DNA of 44,292 nucleotides from contig JAJXUB010000008.1 in NCBI GenBank assembly GCA_021783215.1, forward strand, positions 1 to 44,292, in the 5' to 3' direction. The DNA comes from Actinomycetes bacterium. Its GTDB lineage: Bacteria > Actinomycetota > Actinomycetes > Actinomycetales > Dermatophilaceae. The notes under the pieces are model-generated. The model worked only from the letters and a program-made list of their open reading frames with translations, had not been told where the DNA came from and made no database searches. The position numbers and the translations under genes were made by a program. Shown piece by piece: positions 8,901 through 17,405 of this stretch (positions within the stretch are counted from its first letter, which is position 1; each line of letters opens with the position of its first letter).

Positions 8901-9044
8901 GCCTACGCACTGCCGCGCGGCGCCAGCCATCTCGTCACCGTCACGCGGCCGGTCCATCCAGGGGACCGCTGGGTGCAGCTCGCCGGCGCCCTCGTCCTGC
9001 TCTTCCTGAGCCTCCCGACGTCTCGGCGCAGGAGGTCGGCATGA
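5922..9044 (+). CDS. Large GT2-like membrane protein (glycosyltransferase family 2 fold, degenerate metal motif)
   Basis: A 1040-residue protein. Residues 28-260 form a GT-A fold of the GT2 type: VGPKLLVDEGEDGLSLGGLG, the DQGQLDARTDVLAV segment, EPGMLVEKDVWLDLGG and DLDLGWRAQLGDHRVTVAPAA. Where relatives have a 'WLLxDD' metal-binding pair, this has W116-LLPAGT, without acidic residues. A first membrane helix follows at about 280-300, a soluble linker to about 400, then some ten hydrophobic segments to about 790. A soluble C-terminal domain and a final helix (LAGALVLLFLSLP) precede the RRRRSA end. The GTG at 5922 overlaps whiB and has GAAG upstream; ATG 5955 is an alternative. It is coupled to the DUF5719 gene by ATGA. 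Likely role: cell-envelope glycan assembly; catalytic competence is doubtful. Confidence 0.82.
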   Translation: MPSDGAPGPDLMTIVSDRTVGVGRAPGTTAVVLAVVHAVEASAAARTRAALAASTRRPDRVLLLDATADGGLDPSALTPGDASAVTVVRVEPAAGSRAAYRRVLDAQTLVDVTAVWLLPAGTRPQPDALRILLDTLRRSTVNGVVGPKLLVDEGEDGLSLGGLGIAATRSGRVIGTPAPGTPDQGQLDARTDVLAVPEPGMLVEKDVWLDLGGHRPEFGDVAADLDLGWRAQLGDHRVTVAPAARVVVPPGTPLVHADTGARRRASRRVALARCAWWSAPLLAVWVALSAVAGSLALLLAKRPRAAAQELADVGALADPWRPLAARWAGRGRRRVARHHLGALFLRSGDVLRHVSDEAHAALGLSGATGAATTAGAVESGPSDEDDGFGDRGSLVRRLVTNPGLLAGLAVLAVSFAVERTIHGGPLAALSSGLTGGEAVGGAVSPDALIRAWWDGWPDPSATGPVLPLLAGLAWLVAHIPSFTVASPGAAVVAILVVAAPPLATWSAYASGRVVTRTRWLRAVVALAYAGGAATWSAATHARLGALVGLVLIPVVLALAGRIAAGLGTISTAGGLAIALGVLVGFAPVAGAPLLLAAAVLVLFARGAGRWQGALAAVGALLVLGRGAVDGLAHPAHLLLGPGVVTYAVAPPSTLHLAALDPDGRRGLVWLAALPIVAVALFCLVRGRGRAVTQWVLGLGAVAAVALAIASARTVLGSVPAGAPGAGGPLRPWWGVAMMLAWALLLAVVLVGLSDVPMRRSAGGWAAVARWPLAVGLVAGAVIAPALAAQRGGDGGLATWSDPRPAIAVAQAGTPLAGRTLLVRTDAGGAAAQLVDADRTLLVRSGVPARPWEAMSSAAQLVVDGGPDRAIGDALVGLGVGFVGLDASVPAAVGQRLDATTGLTRMGSREGYDFWRVDAPASGAAIGIGRVTVRTAGTTAPVAVSGPNAAVDARIPDVTGPAVLNVAEPLDWSRHSTVLADGRVLHADGAASLPAYALPRGASHLVTVTRPVHPGDRWVQLAGALVLLFLSLPTSRRRRSA

Positions 9045-10540
9045 GCGGAACCGGACGCGGGGCAGCGGTGAGCGTGGCCTGGGGCGTGGTTCGCGTCGTC
9101 GTCGTCGCCGCGGCGGCCGCCGGGCTCGTGCAGGGTGCGACGGGGACCTCGTGGTCGCTCGACCTGAGGGAGCACGGAGCCGGTGCGACCGGTCCGGCGA
9201 GTACGACGACGGTGGTCACCGACGCCACCCTGACATGCCCGGGGCCCGATCTCACGGGCATCGTCGGCGTCGCCGACACCCCGGTCCCAGCCCTGGCGGC
9301 CGCCGCGGCCGCTCCGGCCGACCTCGTCCGGTCGATCTCGGGTGCCGATCCCGGCACCGGGTCGCTGGCCATCGGGATGCTGGACGGCACCTCCCGGGTT
9401 CGCACGGCCGCGCGGGCGGTGCCGATCGCCACGGTGGTCACCGGCCGCAACGGGGTCCTCGTCGAGGGGACCGCGGGACTGGCTCCGGGCGTCGCGGCGA
9501 CGCAGGAGTGGACCGTCGACTCTGCGACGTTGCGTGGCCTCGTCACCCTGCCGTGCGGTCCCGCAACCTCCGAGTCATGGCTCGTCGCCGGTGGCGGCGA
9601 GCCGGGACGCCAGGAACGCCTCCTCCTGGTCAACCCCGGCGCGAACGAGGTCAGCGTCGACGTCTCGGTCCTCGGAGCCAAGGGCCCGATCTCCTCCGCC
9701 GTCGGCCACGGCATCGTCGTCCCGGCGCACGGCCGGGCCGGCCTTCTCGTCGACGCGATCTCCGGTGCCCAGGCCTCACCGGTCGTCCATGTCGTCGTCA
9801 CCGGAGGCGTCGTCCGGGCCACGCTCAACGACTCCTGGCTGGACGGCACCGTTCCCACGGGCAGCTCGACCGTGGGACCGACGGCGTCACCGGCCACGCA
9901 CCTGGTCATCCCTGCCGTCCCCGTCCTCGGCGGAGGGTCCCTGCGGGTCGCCGACCCCGGGTCGAGCGACGCCGTCGTCAAGGTGCGCATCCTCGGCCCT
10001 GAGGGCGGTGCACCGCTCCCGTCCGGCGGAGTTCTCACCGTCAGGGCAGGCAGCGTCGCCGAGGTCTCCCTGGCCTCCCTCCCGGCAGCGACGACGGCGC
10101 TCGAGATCACGGCGGACAGCCCGGTCGTCGCCGGTGCCGTCGTCACCCTCCGCAACGGCACGTCCCCCGGCGACCTCGCCTGGGCCGCCGCGACGGAGCC
10201 GATCGACCGGCTCGGCGGCCTCGTCCTCCCGGCGACGAAGCCGGCGCCCACACGCACCCTCGCGCTCGTCGCCTCGGGGGGCTCGGTCTCCGTCGAGGTG
10301 ACGACGGTCGACGCCGCCGGGGCTCCGCATGTCGTGACCGTGAGAGTCCCGGCCGACGCCACCGCCTCGGTGCCGCTCGGCACGGCCGCCTCCGTCTGGC
10401 TGCGCCCCGCGGGCTCCGGCGCGCTGCGAGCCGCCGTCGTCTCGACGGTCGGGTCCGGGGCGGCTCAGCTGGTCTCGGTGGCTCCGGTCGACTCGACCGC
10501 GGTATCCGTTGAGCGGAGCACCATCCTCACGATCCCCTGA
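9041..10540 (+). CDS. DUF5719 family exported protein
   Basis: A 499-residue protein with one N-terminal hydrophobic helix (GVVRVVVVAAAAAGLVQGA, about 16-35). It is probably an uncleaved anchor or signal peptide followed by an extracytoplasmic Ser/Thr/Val-rich beta domain. Repeated 'LLLVNPGANEVSVDVSVLG' and 'LRVADPGSSDAVVKVRIL' units suggest tandem immunoglobulin-like or beta-sandwich repeats. DUF5719 proteins commonly lie beside this GT2-type gene and whiB2 in actinobacteria, so the two are probably functional partners at the envelope. The ATG overlaps the upstream TGA (ATGA at 9041-9044). It ends nine bases before the convergent stop at 10550. No enzymatic motif is seen. Confidence 0.8.
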   Translation: MSGTGRGAAVSVAWGVVRVVVVAAAAAGLVQGATGTSWSLDLREHGAGATGPASTTTVVTDATLTCPGPDLTGIVGVADTPVPALAAAAAAPADLVRSISGADPGTGSLAIGMLDGTSRVRTAARAVPIATVVTGRNGVLVEGTAGLAPGVAATQEWTVDSATLRGLVTLPCGPATSESWLVAGGGEPGRQERLLLVNPGANEVSVDVSVLGAKGPISSAVGHGIVVPAHGRAGLLVDAISGAQASPVVHVVVTGGVVRATLNDSWLDGTVPTGSSTVGPTASPATHLVIPAVPVLGGGSLRVADPGSSDAVVKVRILGPEGGAPLPSGGVLTVRAGSVAEVSLASLPAATTALEITADSPVVAGAVVTLRNGTSPGDLAWAAATEPIDRLGGLVLPATKPAPTRTLALVASGGSVSVEVTTVDAAGAPHVVTVRVPADATASVPLGTAASVWLRPAGSGALRAAVVSTVGSGAAQLVSVAPVDSTAVSVERSTILTIP

Positions 10541-10549
10541 CGGCCATCG

Positions 10550-10951
10550 TCACCCGCCGCGCTCGTCCAGCTCGGCGGGGTCGACCCCGAGCAGGTCGGC
10601 CACCTGCTCGACGACGACGTCGTCGACCAGAGAGGCGAGGTCGGACCGGTCGAGGGCCTGCGCCTCGACGACGCGGCGGTAGAGGACGACCCGCGCCGGA
10701 AGCCTGCCCTGGCTCGGAAAGACCCGACCGAGCGGCGCGAGCTGCTCCTCCCACGGCGCCGGGTCGCTGGGGGGGACGTCCTCGACGGCGAACTCCACCT
10801 CCAGGCGGTAGCGGCGCAGCACCGGCTCGAGCCGCTCGGCGCTGTCGAGGACGAGGTCGTCGAAGTCCTCGCGGCGGCTCGCCATCGCCGGCACCCGCGG
10901 CCAGGCGAGCGGTCCTCGGAACCCATGCCCGTGCCGGTCCCGCGTGCCCAC
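10550..10951 (-). CDS. Metallopeptidase-family (zincin-like, PF06262-type) protein lacking HExxH
   Basis: A 133-residue protein of the actinobacterial 'metallopeptidase family' next to whiB2 (compare Rv3259). The family frame is visible: basic GTRDRHGHGFRGPL N terminus, FDDLVLDSAERLEP, VEFAVEDVPPSD, ARVVLYRRVVE and the final helix. Where zincins carry HExxH, the sequence is V113-V-E115-Q-V-A-D-L-L-G: the Glu remains but both His are replaced. It is therefore unlikely to be a Zn peptidase, and the label describes the fold only. The GTG at 10951 was chosen because it keeps the conserved N terminus and a TAGGGT box lies 6 nt upstream, fitting a leaderless mRNA; ATG 10885 would remove conserved residues. 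Confidence 0.8.
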   Translation of the reverse strand: MGTRDRHGHGFRGPLAWPRVPAMASRREDFDDLVLDSAERLEPVLRRYRLEVEFAVEDVPPSDPAPWEEQLAPLGRVFPSQGRLPARVVLYRRVVEAQALDRSDLASLVDDVVVEQVADLLGVDPAELDERGG

Positions 10952-10957
10952 CGGACC

Positions 10958-11005
10958 ACCCTAGCGGCGTGGTGCCGCCTGCCTGTCCGTGCTCCCGCCT
11001 AGAGT
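10958..11005. promoter_or_regulatory. Divergent leaderless promoters
   Basis: The 62-base gap between the divergent genes at 10951 (minus) and 11014 (plus) contains TAGGGT on the minus strand (10963-10958), 6 nt before GTG 10951. On the plus strand TAGAGT (11000-11005) lies 8 nt before GTG 11014. Neither start has a convincing ribosome binding site. The spacing is what a -10 box of a leaderless transcript would give. No clear -35 elements are seen. Confidence 0.5.
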
Positions 11006-11013
11006 CACGCTCC

Positions 11014-11403
11014 GTGAGCCTGTCCCGACTGTGTTCCCGCACCGGCTGCCGCCGCCCGGCCGTCGCGACGCTCACCTACATCTACAGGGACAGCACGGCC
11101 GTCGTCGGACCGCTCGCGACGTATGCCGAGCCCCACACCTACGACCTGTGCGGTGACCACGCCGAGCGCCTGACGGCGCCGCGCGGATGGGACATCGTCC
11201 GGCTCGCCGGGGAGTACGTCGAGGCCGAGCCCTCCCACGACGACCTCCTCGCCCTCGCCGACGCGGTCCGGGAGGCGGCACGTCCTCGGGTCGCGACCGC
11301 CGGGCGACCGGCGGTCGCCGCCCAGCCGGCCGCCCCCGTCCGTGCTGCCCGCGAGCCAGGCCGGCGCGGGCACCTTCGCGTCCTTCCCTCCCCCGAGTCG
11401 TGA
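11014..11403 (+). CDS. DUF3499 family protein
   Basis: A 129-residue protein with two Cys pairs at the N terminus (SRLCSRTGCRRPA) and a following CGDHAERL segment. These Cys/His could bind a metal, as in small zinc-ribbon proteins. The central block ATLTYIYRDSTAVVGPLATYAEPHTYDLC followed by APRGWDIVRL is the DUF3499 signature; the Ala/Pro/Arg-rich last third is variable. In M. tuberculosis the homologue (Rv3258c) sits in the same place between the Rv3259-like gene and the manB region. The start at 11014 gives the usual family beginning and matches a leaderless -10 box; an in-frame GTG at 10969 would add 15 unrelated residues. Function unknown. Confidence 0.85.
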   Translation: MSLSRLCSRTGCRRPAVATLTYIYRDSTAVVGPLATYAEPHTYDLCGDHAERLTAPRGWDIVRLAGEYVEAEPSHDDLLALADAVREAARPRVATAGRPAVAAQPAAPVRAAREPGRRGHLRVLPSPES

Positions 11404-11475
11404 TGGACGCTGCACCCGGGGCGCGCCTCCTGGGCGCGGCGTGCAGGCCGGGATCGGATCGGGGATGATGTGGGC

Positions 11476-11667
11476 ATGACCGAGCCGTCCATCGACCCCT
11501 GGCTGCGCGCGATCCTCCGGTGCCCGGCGTGCCATGCCGAGCTCGCCGACGGCACCGACGAGGGCAGCCCCACCCTTGTCTGCACCGGCGCGGAGTGCGG
11601 CCTCGCCTACCGCGTCGACGGTGGCATACCCGTCCTCCTCGTCGACGAGGCGACCCGGCCGGCGTGA
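11476..11667 (+). CDS. Trm112-family small zinc-ribbon protein
   Basis: A 63-residue protein of the Trm112/UPF0434 family. The Zn site is made by C-P-A-C (RCPACHAEL) and a second pair C-x5-C (LVCTGAECG), followed by the family ending YRVDGGIPVLLVDEA. In eukaryotes Trm112 activates methyltransferases; the bacterial role is unclear. The ATG at 11476 is preferred to the GTG two codons upstream because the family begins with a short 'pWLraILrCP' run. It is followed after one base by the GTG of the SIS-domain gene, and this pairing is common in actinobacteria. The Ile in GGIPV uses the very rare ATA codon because it lies in a GGCATAC word (11623-11629). Confidence 0.88.
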   Translation: MTEPSIDPWLRAILRCPACHAELADGTDEGSPTLVCTGAECGLAYRVDGGIPVLLVDEATRPA

Positions 11668-11668
11668 C

Positions 11669-12814
11669 GTGATCGACGAGTCCCGGCTCGACGACCCCGA
11701 GGCGCTTCAGCGACTTGACTCCTGGGGCGTCCTGCGCGCCCTGGCCGGCGCCGGAGCCGACGTCCGCCGCACCCGTGTGCTCGCCGCGGAGGCGGGTGTC
11801 GACCGGCTCGCCGACGAGGGTCGACCGCGTGCCGTCCTCGTCGCGTCCGTCGGGGGGGCGGCGGCCGTCGGCGACGTTGTCGAGCTGCTCGCGGGGCCGT
11901 CGTCGCCCGTCGCCGTCGCGACCCGTCCGAACGTCCCACTGCCCGGCTGGGTCGGGCCGCTCGACCTCGTCGTCGCCGTCACGGCATCCGGGAGGGCGCC
12001 CGGTCCGGTCGCCCTGGCCGCCGAGGCGGGCCGGCGAGGCGCGGCCCTCCTCACCGTCGGGGAGGCCGGCTCACCCCTGCACGACGTGTGTGCGCGCGCG
12101 CACGGCGTCCACGTCGACCCGGGCGTGCCGGCGCAGCGTCGCTCCTCCCTCTGGTCGCTCATGATCCCCGCCCTGCTCGGGCTGGCCCGGGCGCGCGTCA
12201 TCGACCCGGTCGACGACGTCCTCGACGACGTGGCCGACGCGCTCGACGCGGCCGCCGGGTCGTTCCGTCCGGCGAGCGAGGCCTTCGTCAACCCGGCCAA
12301 GGACCTTGCCCTCTTCCTCGCCGACACCGTCCCCGTCGTCCTCGGCGACGGCCCGCTGACCGGGGTGGCGGCCGGGCGGGCGGCCGCCACCCTTGCCCGG
12401 ACCGCACACATCCCCGCGACGTGGGGGGTCCTGCCCGACGCCGCATCGCAGGTCGTCGCGTGCTTCGACGGCCCGTATGCCGGTGGCCCGGGTTCGCAGG
12501 ACCTCTTCGCCGACCCATTCATCGACGGGCCCCCCGAGCGCCGTCTCGCGCTGCTCATGTTCCGCGACGTCCTGCCCGACCCCGTCGAGCCGGGGGACGC
12601 GGACCGGCACAACCTCGCCCAGGCCGTGCTCGAGTCGGCCGGCGAGTCCGGTGTGGCCGTCCGAAGCGTCGAGACCGAGGACCGGGCGCCGCTTGCGCGG
12701 CTCGCCGGGGTCCTGGCCCTGGCCGACTACACGGCGACCTACCTCGCCCTCGCTCTCGGGCAGGACCCCGCCGTCTCCGCCCACGTCGCGGCCCTGCGCG
12801 ACCGGACGCGCTGA
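11669..12814 (+). CDS. SIS-domain protein (phosphosugar isomerase-like, Rv3256c type)
   Basis: A 381-residue protein with two sugar-isomerase halves. Segments VLVASVGGAAAVGDVVELLAG (about 52-72), VVAVTASGRAPGPVALAAEAGRRGAALLTVGE (about 100-130) and HGVHVDPGVPAQRRSSLWSLMIPALLGLA match the SIS fold of actinobacterial proteins related to bifunctional glucose-6-phosphate/mannose-6-phosphate isomerases. The start IDESRLDDPEALQRLD is typical. In other actinobacteria this gene sits between manB and manA in the GDP-mannose locus; neither is present here. The GTG at 11669 follows the Trm112 stop by one base. Isomerase activity is not assured, as the Rv3256c-type proteins are poorly characterised. Confidence 0.82.
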   Translation: MIDESRLDDPEALQRLDSWGVLRALAGAGADVRRTRVLAAEAGVDRLADEGRPRAVLVASVGGAAAVGDVVELLAGPSSPVAVATRPNVPLPGWVGPLDLVVAVTASGRAPGPVALAAEAGRRGAALLTVGEAGSPLHDVCARAHGVHVDPGVPAQRRSSLWSLMIPALLGLARARVIDPVDDVLDDVADALDAAAGSFRPASEAFVNPAKDLALFLADTVPVVLGDGPLTGVAAGRAAATLARTAHIPATWGVLPDAASQVVACFDGPYAGGPGSQDLFADPFIDGPPERRLALLMFRDVLPDPVEPGDADRHNLAQAVLESAGESGVAVRSVETEDRAPLARLAGVLALADYTATYLALALGQDPAVSAHVAALRDRTR

Positions 12815-12817
12815 CCC

Positions 12818-13345
12818 TCACAGGGTCAGCGAGAGCACCTGCGCACCCGGCAGGGTCGCGAGGTCGGCCGCGTCGAGGAGGACCTTCGAGCGGCGCAGGC
12901 CGCTGCCGACGACGACGGGTCCGGCCGCGAGGACGTCCTCGTCGATGAGGACCGGCCAGCCGCTCGGAAGGCCGATCGGTGTGATCCCGCCGTACTCCAT
13001 CCCCGTCCGCGACACGGCGTCGTCCATGGACGCGAAGGAGATCTTCCGGACCCCGAGATGCCGTCGGACGACGCCGTTGACATCCGCACGACCCGTCGCG
13101 AGGACGATGACGGCGGCGTACGTCGTCGTCTCCCCGCGCCGGCCGATGACGACGATGCAGTTCGCCGATGACCGTGGGGCGACGTCGTAGGCCGCGCAGA
13201 AGGCGGTCGTGTCCGCCACGTCGGGGTCGATCGGGGCGACGAGCGCGCTCGGGCAGGCACCGACCGCGGCGGCGACGGGCGCGGCGAGCAGGTGCGTGGA
13301 CCGAGACGGCGGTGACCAGGGGAGCGTTCCGCGAGCGGATGGCAT
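12818..13345 (-). CDS. YbaK/EbsC-family aminoacyl-tRNA deacylase
   Basis: A 175-residue YbaK-like domain protein. Family segments are ADTTAFCAAYDV (the substrate-pocket helix), SANCIVVIGRRGETTTYAAVIVLATGRADVNGVVRR, ISFASMDDAV and TGMEYGGITPIGLPSGWPVLID. The last of these is the glycine/proline-rich stretch found in ProX/YbaK enzymes that hydrolyse misacylated tRNA. ATG 13345 was chosen because the family begins here and TAGGCT (13358-13353) lies 7 nt upstream. A GTATGCC word spans this start codon. Its stop is three bases from the convergent SIS stop. The exact aminoacyl-tRNA substrate is unknown. Confidence 0.85.
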   Translation of the reverse strand: MPSARGTLPWSPPSRSTHLLAAPVAAAVGACPSALVAPIDPDVADTTAFCAAYDVAPRSSANCIVVIGRRGETTTYAAVIVLATGRADVNGVVRRHLGVRKISFASMDDAVSRTGMEYGGITPIGLPSGWPVLIDEDVLAAGPVVVGSGLRRSKVLLDAADLATLPGAQVLSLTL

Positions 13346-13352
13346 ACGGCGC

Positions 13353-13358
13353 AGCCTA
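13353..13358 (-). promoter_or_regulatory. Leaderless -10 box of the YbaK-type gene
   Basis: TAGGCT on the minus strand ends 7 nt before ATG 13345, and no ribosome binding site precedes that start. About 18 bases to the right, TAGGAT (13371-13376) on the plus strand may be the -10 box of ahcY, giving that gene a leader of roughly 100 nt. Confidence 0.4.
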
Positions 13359-13486
13359 GGACCGGCAGCGTAGGATCGACGGTGCGCCGGCGCGGGTGAT
13401 ATCCCGTTGCACCAGACCGCGATCGCCCAGAAGGGCTGCGCCGGACCGTCAGTCGTCGCACCGACCCCACAGGGAGCTCTGTTCGC

Positions 13487-14944
<1,458 letters not shown>

Positions 14945-14950
14945 CCGCAC

Positions 14951-14989
14951 GCGGCGCCGGGTCGTCCACACGGCCCGACCCGGCGCCGC
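14951..14989 (+). terminator. Strong hairpin terminator after ahcY
   Basis: A perfect 14-bp GC-only stem (arms 14951-14964 and 14976-14989) with an 11-nt loop begins seven bases after the ahcY stop. There is no T-run, as is common for terminators in very GC-rich actinobacteria. It separates ahcY from mtrA. Confidence 0.8.
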
Positions 14990-15058
14990 CGGTCGGGCGA
15001 CCTCCGTCCCCCTGTGGGACACTCTCCTCGTCGAAGCGCAGCTGAAGGGACGTGTGCG

Positions 15059-15736
15059 TTGAAGGGCCGAGTCCTCATCGTCGATGACGACGTTCCGCTG
15101 GCCGAGATGCTCGGCATCGTCCTGCGGAACGAGGGTCTCGACGTCGCTCATGTCGGCGACGGCGCCGCCGCGCTCACGACGTTCCGCGAGGTGCGCCCGG
15201 ACCTCGTCCTCCTTGACATCATGCTGCCCGGGATGGACGGGATCGAGATCTGCCGTCGCATCCGGGCCGAGTCCGGCGTCCCGATCGTCATGCTGACAGC
15301 CCGCACGGACACCGTCGACATCGTCGTCGGCCTCGAGTCGGGCGCCGACGACTACGTCCTCAAGCCGTTCAAGCCGCAGGAGCTCATCGCCCGGCTCCGG
15401 GCGCGCCTTCGCCGCGGCGACGACCCGATACCGGAACGGCTCGAGGTCGGCGACCTGGTCATCGACGTGCCCGGACACTGGGTCAAGAGGGGCGACGTCC
15501 CCATCAGCCTGACCCCTTTGGAGTTCGACCTCCTCGTCGCCCTGGCCCGCAAGCCGTGGCAGGTCTTCACCCGCGAGGTGCTCCTCGAGCAGGTGTGGGG
15601 CTACCGCCACGCCGGCGACACGCGGCTGGTCAACGTCCACGTCCAGCGCCTCCGCAGCAAGGTGGAGGAGGACCCGGAGCATCCCGAGATCGTCGTCACC
15701 GTGCGCGGCGTCGGGTACAAGGCCGGCACGGCCTGA
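15059..15736 (+). CDS. mtrA: Two-component response regulator MtrA (OmpR family)
   Basis: A 225-residue response regulator. The receiver domain (3-118) has acidic pocket D9-D10-D11, phospho-acceptor D53 in VLLDIMLPGMDG, the conserved Thr in IVMLTARTDT and Lys in VLKPFKP. A winged-helix OmpR/PhoB DNA-binding domain follows (about 130-225: ISLTPLEFDLLVALARKP, VWGYRHAGDTRLVNVHVQRLR, VTVRGVGYKAG). It is nearly collinear with M. tuberculosis MtrA, which controls cell division, peptidoglycan remodelling and replication genes. I prefer TTG at 15059, since GAAGGGA lies about 9 nt upstream and MKGRVLIVDDD is the family start; GTG 15014 is an alternative. It is one base upstream of mtrB. Confidence 0.95.
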   Translation: MKGRVLIVDDDVPLAEMLGIVLRNEGLDVAHVGDGAAALTTFREVRPDLVLLDIMLPGMDGIEICRRIRAESGVPIVMLTARTDTVDIVVGLESGADDYVLKPFKPQELIARLRARLRRGDDPIPERLEVGDLVIDVPGHWVKRGDVPISLTPLEFDLLVALARKPWQVFTREVLLEQVWGYRHAGDTRLVNVHVQRLRSKVEEDPEHPEIVVTVRGVGYKAGTA

Positions 15737-15737
15737 C

Positions 15738-17405
15738 ATGACCGTTCCGTCCCGCGACGTCCCGCCGATGGCCGACGCGGGCGCGCCGGCCGCCGGGGGG
15801 AGGCGGCCGGGCGTCGCCTCCCGGACGGTCCGCGCGCTCTCACGCCGCTGGCGTGAGAGCGTCGGTGTCCGCGTCATCACGACGACGCTCAGCCTGTCGC
15901 TCCTCGTGGTCGCCCTCCTCGGCGCTTACCTTTACGGGGCGATCGGCACCGGCCTCGAGACCGACCGGCTCAACCAGGCCCAGGCCGAGGCGCAGCAGCT
16001 CACCCGCGTCGCGCAGGCGAAGTTCGACAGCCTGTCGGCGACGAGCGTGAACGACCTGTACATCCAGGCGCGGGAGATCGTGCGGCAGAACCTCGTGCTG
16101 CCGGCTCCGGACACGAGCCGCTACGTCATCCTCATGCGGTCGATCGACAACACGAACCCCGGCGTCATCGGCGTCAACGCCTCGCCGGGGCTCACGGCCG
16201 CCAGCGTTCCCTTGGACCTGCGCACCGCGCTCGCCAAGGACCCGAAGCATGAGCAGACGAAGTTCATCGACATCGTCGACCCGGCGACCTCCCGCCCCGT
16301 GACGGCTCTCATCGTCGGCTCACGGATCCGGATCACGACGATCGGTAGCTACGACCTCTACTTCGTCTACCCGATGACGAGGGAGGCGACGACGCTCGCG
16401 AGGTTCGCGCGGTCCTTCTCGGTCGCCAGCGTCATCCTCGCCCTCCTCGTTTCCCTGATCGCCTGGGTCGTCACCCGTCAGGTCGTCATCCCGGTCGGCC
16501 GCGCGGCTGCCGCCGCCGAGCGGCTCGCGGCAGGCGATCTCAACGAGCGTCTCCAGGCCCGCGGCCATGACGAGCTCGCCGCGCTGGGCACCTCCTTCAA
16601 CGCCATGGCCGACAGCCTCCAGGCCCAGATCCACCAGCTGGAGGGCCTCTCGCGCGTGCAGCAACGGTTCGTCTCGGACGTCTCCCACGAGCTGCGCACA
16701 CCCCTGTCGACGGTCCGGATGGCCGCGGACCTCATCTTCGACACCCGTGAGGACTTCACGGCCCCCGTCGCCCGCAGCGCGGAGCAGCTGCACGCCGAGC
16801 TCGACCGCTTCGAGGAGCTGCTCACCGACCTGCTCGAGATCTCCCGCTTCGACGCCGGGGCCGCCGTCCTCGACCTCGAGCCCACCGACGTGCGGGCGAT
16901 CGTCGAGAAGGTCCTCGCGGACAACGCCCGGCTCGCCGAGCTCAGTGGTTCGCAGGTCAGGCTCGAGGCGAGCGGCCCGGCGATCGCCGACATCGACGGA
17001 CGGCGGGTGGAACGGATCCTTCGCAACCTCTTCGTCAACGCGCTCGAGTACGGCGAAGGGCAACCGGTGGTCGTCCACGTCGCGACGAACGACACGGCCG
17101 TCGCCGTCGTCGTCGAGGACCACGGCGTCGGTCTCCGCCCCGGCGAGGCCTCGCTCGTCTTCACGCGTTTCTGGCGCGCCGACCCGGCGCGGACGCGAAC
17201 GACCGGCGGCACGGGCCTGGGTCTGGCCATCGCCCTCGAGGACGCCCGCCTCCACGGCGGGTGGCTCCAGGCCTGGGGGGAGATCGGGGTCGGGTCGCGG
17301 TTCCGGCTCAGCCTTCCCCGCCACCACGACATCCCCCTCGGCGTGTCGCCGCTGTCGCTCAGTCCCGAGCGTCGGTCCCTTCGCGCGGAGCTGGCCGGGT
17401 CATGA
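15738..17405 (+). CDS. mtrB: Sensor histidine kinase MtrB
   Basis: A 555-residue membrane kinase partner of MtrA. A cytoplasmic N terminus (1-45) leads to TM1 (about 48-68, ITTTLSLSLLVVALLGAYLY), an extracytoplasmic sensor domain (about 70-215) and TM2 (about 228-250). HAMP follows (VIPVGRAAAAAERLAAGDL), then HisKA with H317 in VSDVSHELRTPLSTVRM. The HATPase has an N box (ILRNLFVNALEYGEG), G1 (VEDHGVGL) and G2 (TGGTGLGLAIALEDARLHGG). It follows mtrA by one base and its TGA overlaps the lpqB ATG (CATGA at 17401-17405). In mycobacteria MtrB localises to the septum and is modulated by LpqB. Confidence 0.96.
   Translation: MTVPSRDVPPMADAGAPAAGGRRPGVASRTVRALSRRWRESVGVRVITTTLSLSLLVVALLGAYLYGAIGTGLETDRLNQAQAEAQQLTRVAQAKFDSLSATSVNDLYIQAREIVRQNLVLPAPDTSRYVILMRSIDNTNPGVIGVNASPGLTAASVPLDLRTALAKDPKHEQTKFIDIVDPATSRPVTALIVGSRIRITTIGSYDLYFVYPMTREATTLARFARSFSVASVILALLVSLIAWVVTRQVVIPVGRAAAAAERLAAGDLNERLQARGHDELAALGTSFNAMADSLQAQIHQLEGLSRVQQRFVSDVSHELRTPLSTVRMAADLIFDTREDFTAPVARSAEQLHAELDRFEELLTDLLEISRFDAGAAVLDLEPTDVRAIVEKVLADNARLAELSGSQVRLEASGPAIADIDGRRVERILRNLFVNALEYGEGQPVVVHVATNDTAVAVVVEDHGVGLRPGEASLVFTRFWRADPARTRTTGGTGLGLAIALEDARLHGGWLQAWGEIGVGSRFRLSLPRHHDIPLGVSPLSLSPERRSLRAELAGS

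Noticed and set aside
13359-13486. S-adenosylhomocysteine riboswitch in the ahcY leader
   Set aside because: The leader is about 100 nt and can form GC hairpins, but I cannot find the conserved SAH-riboswitch core segments.
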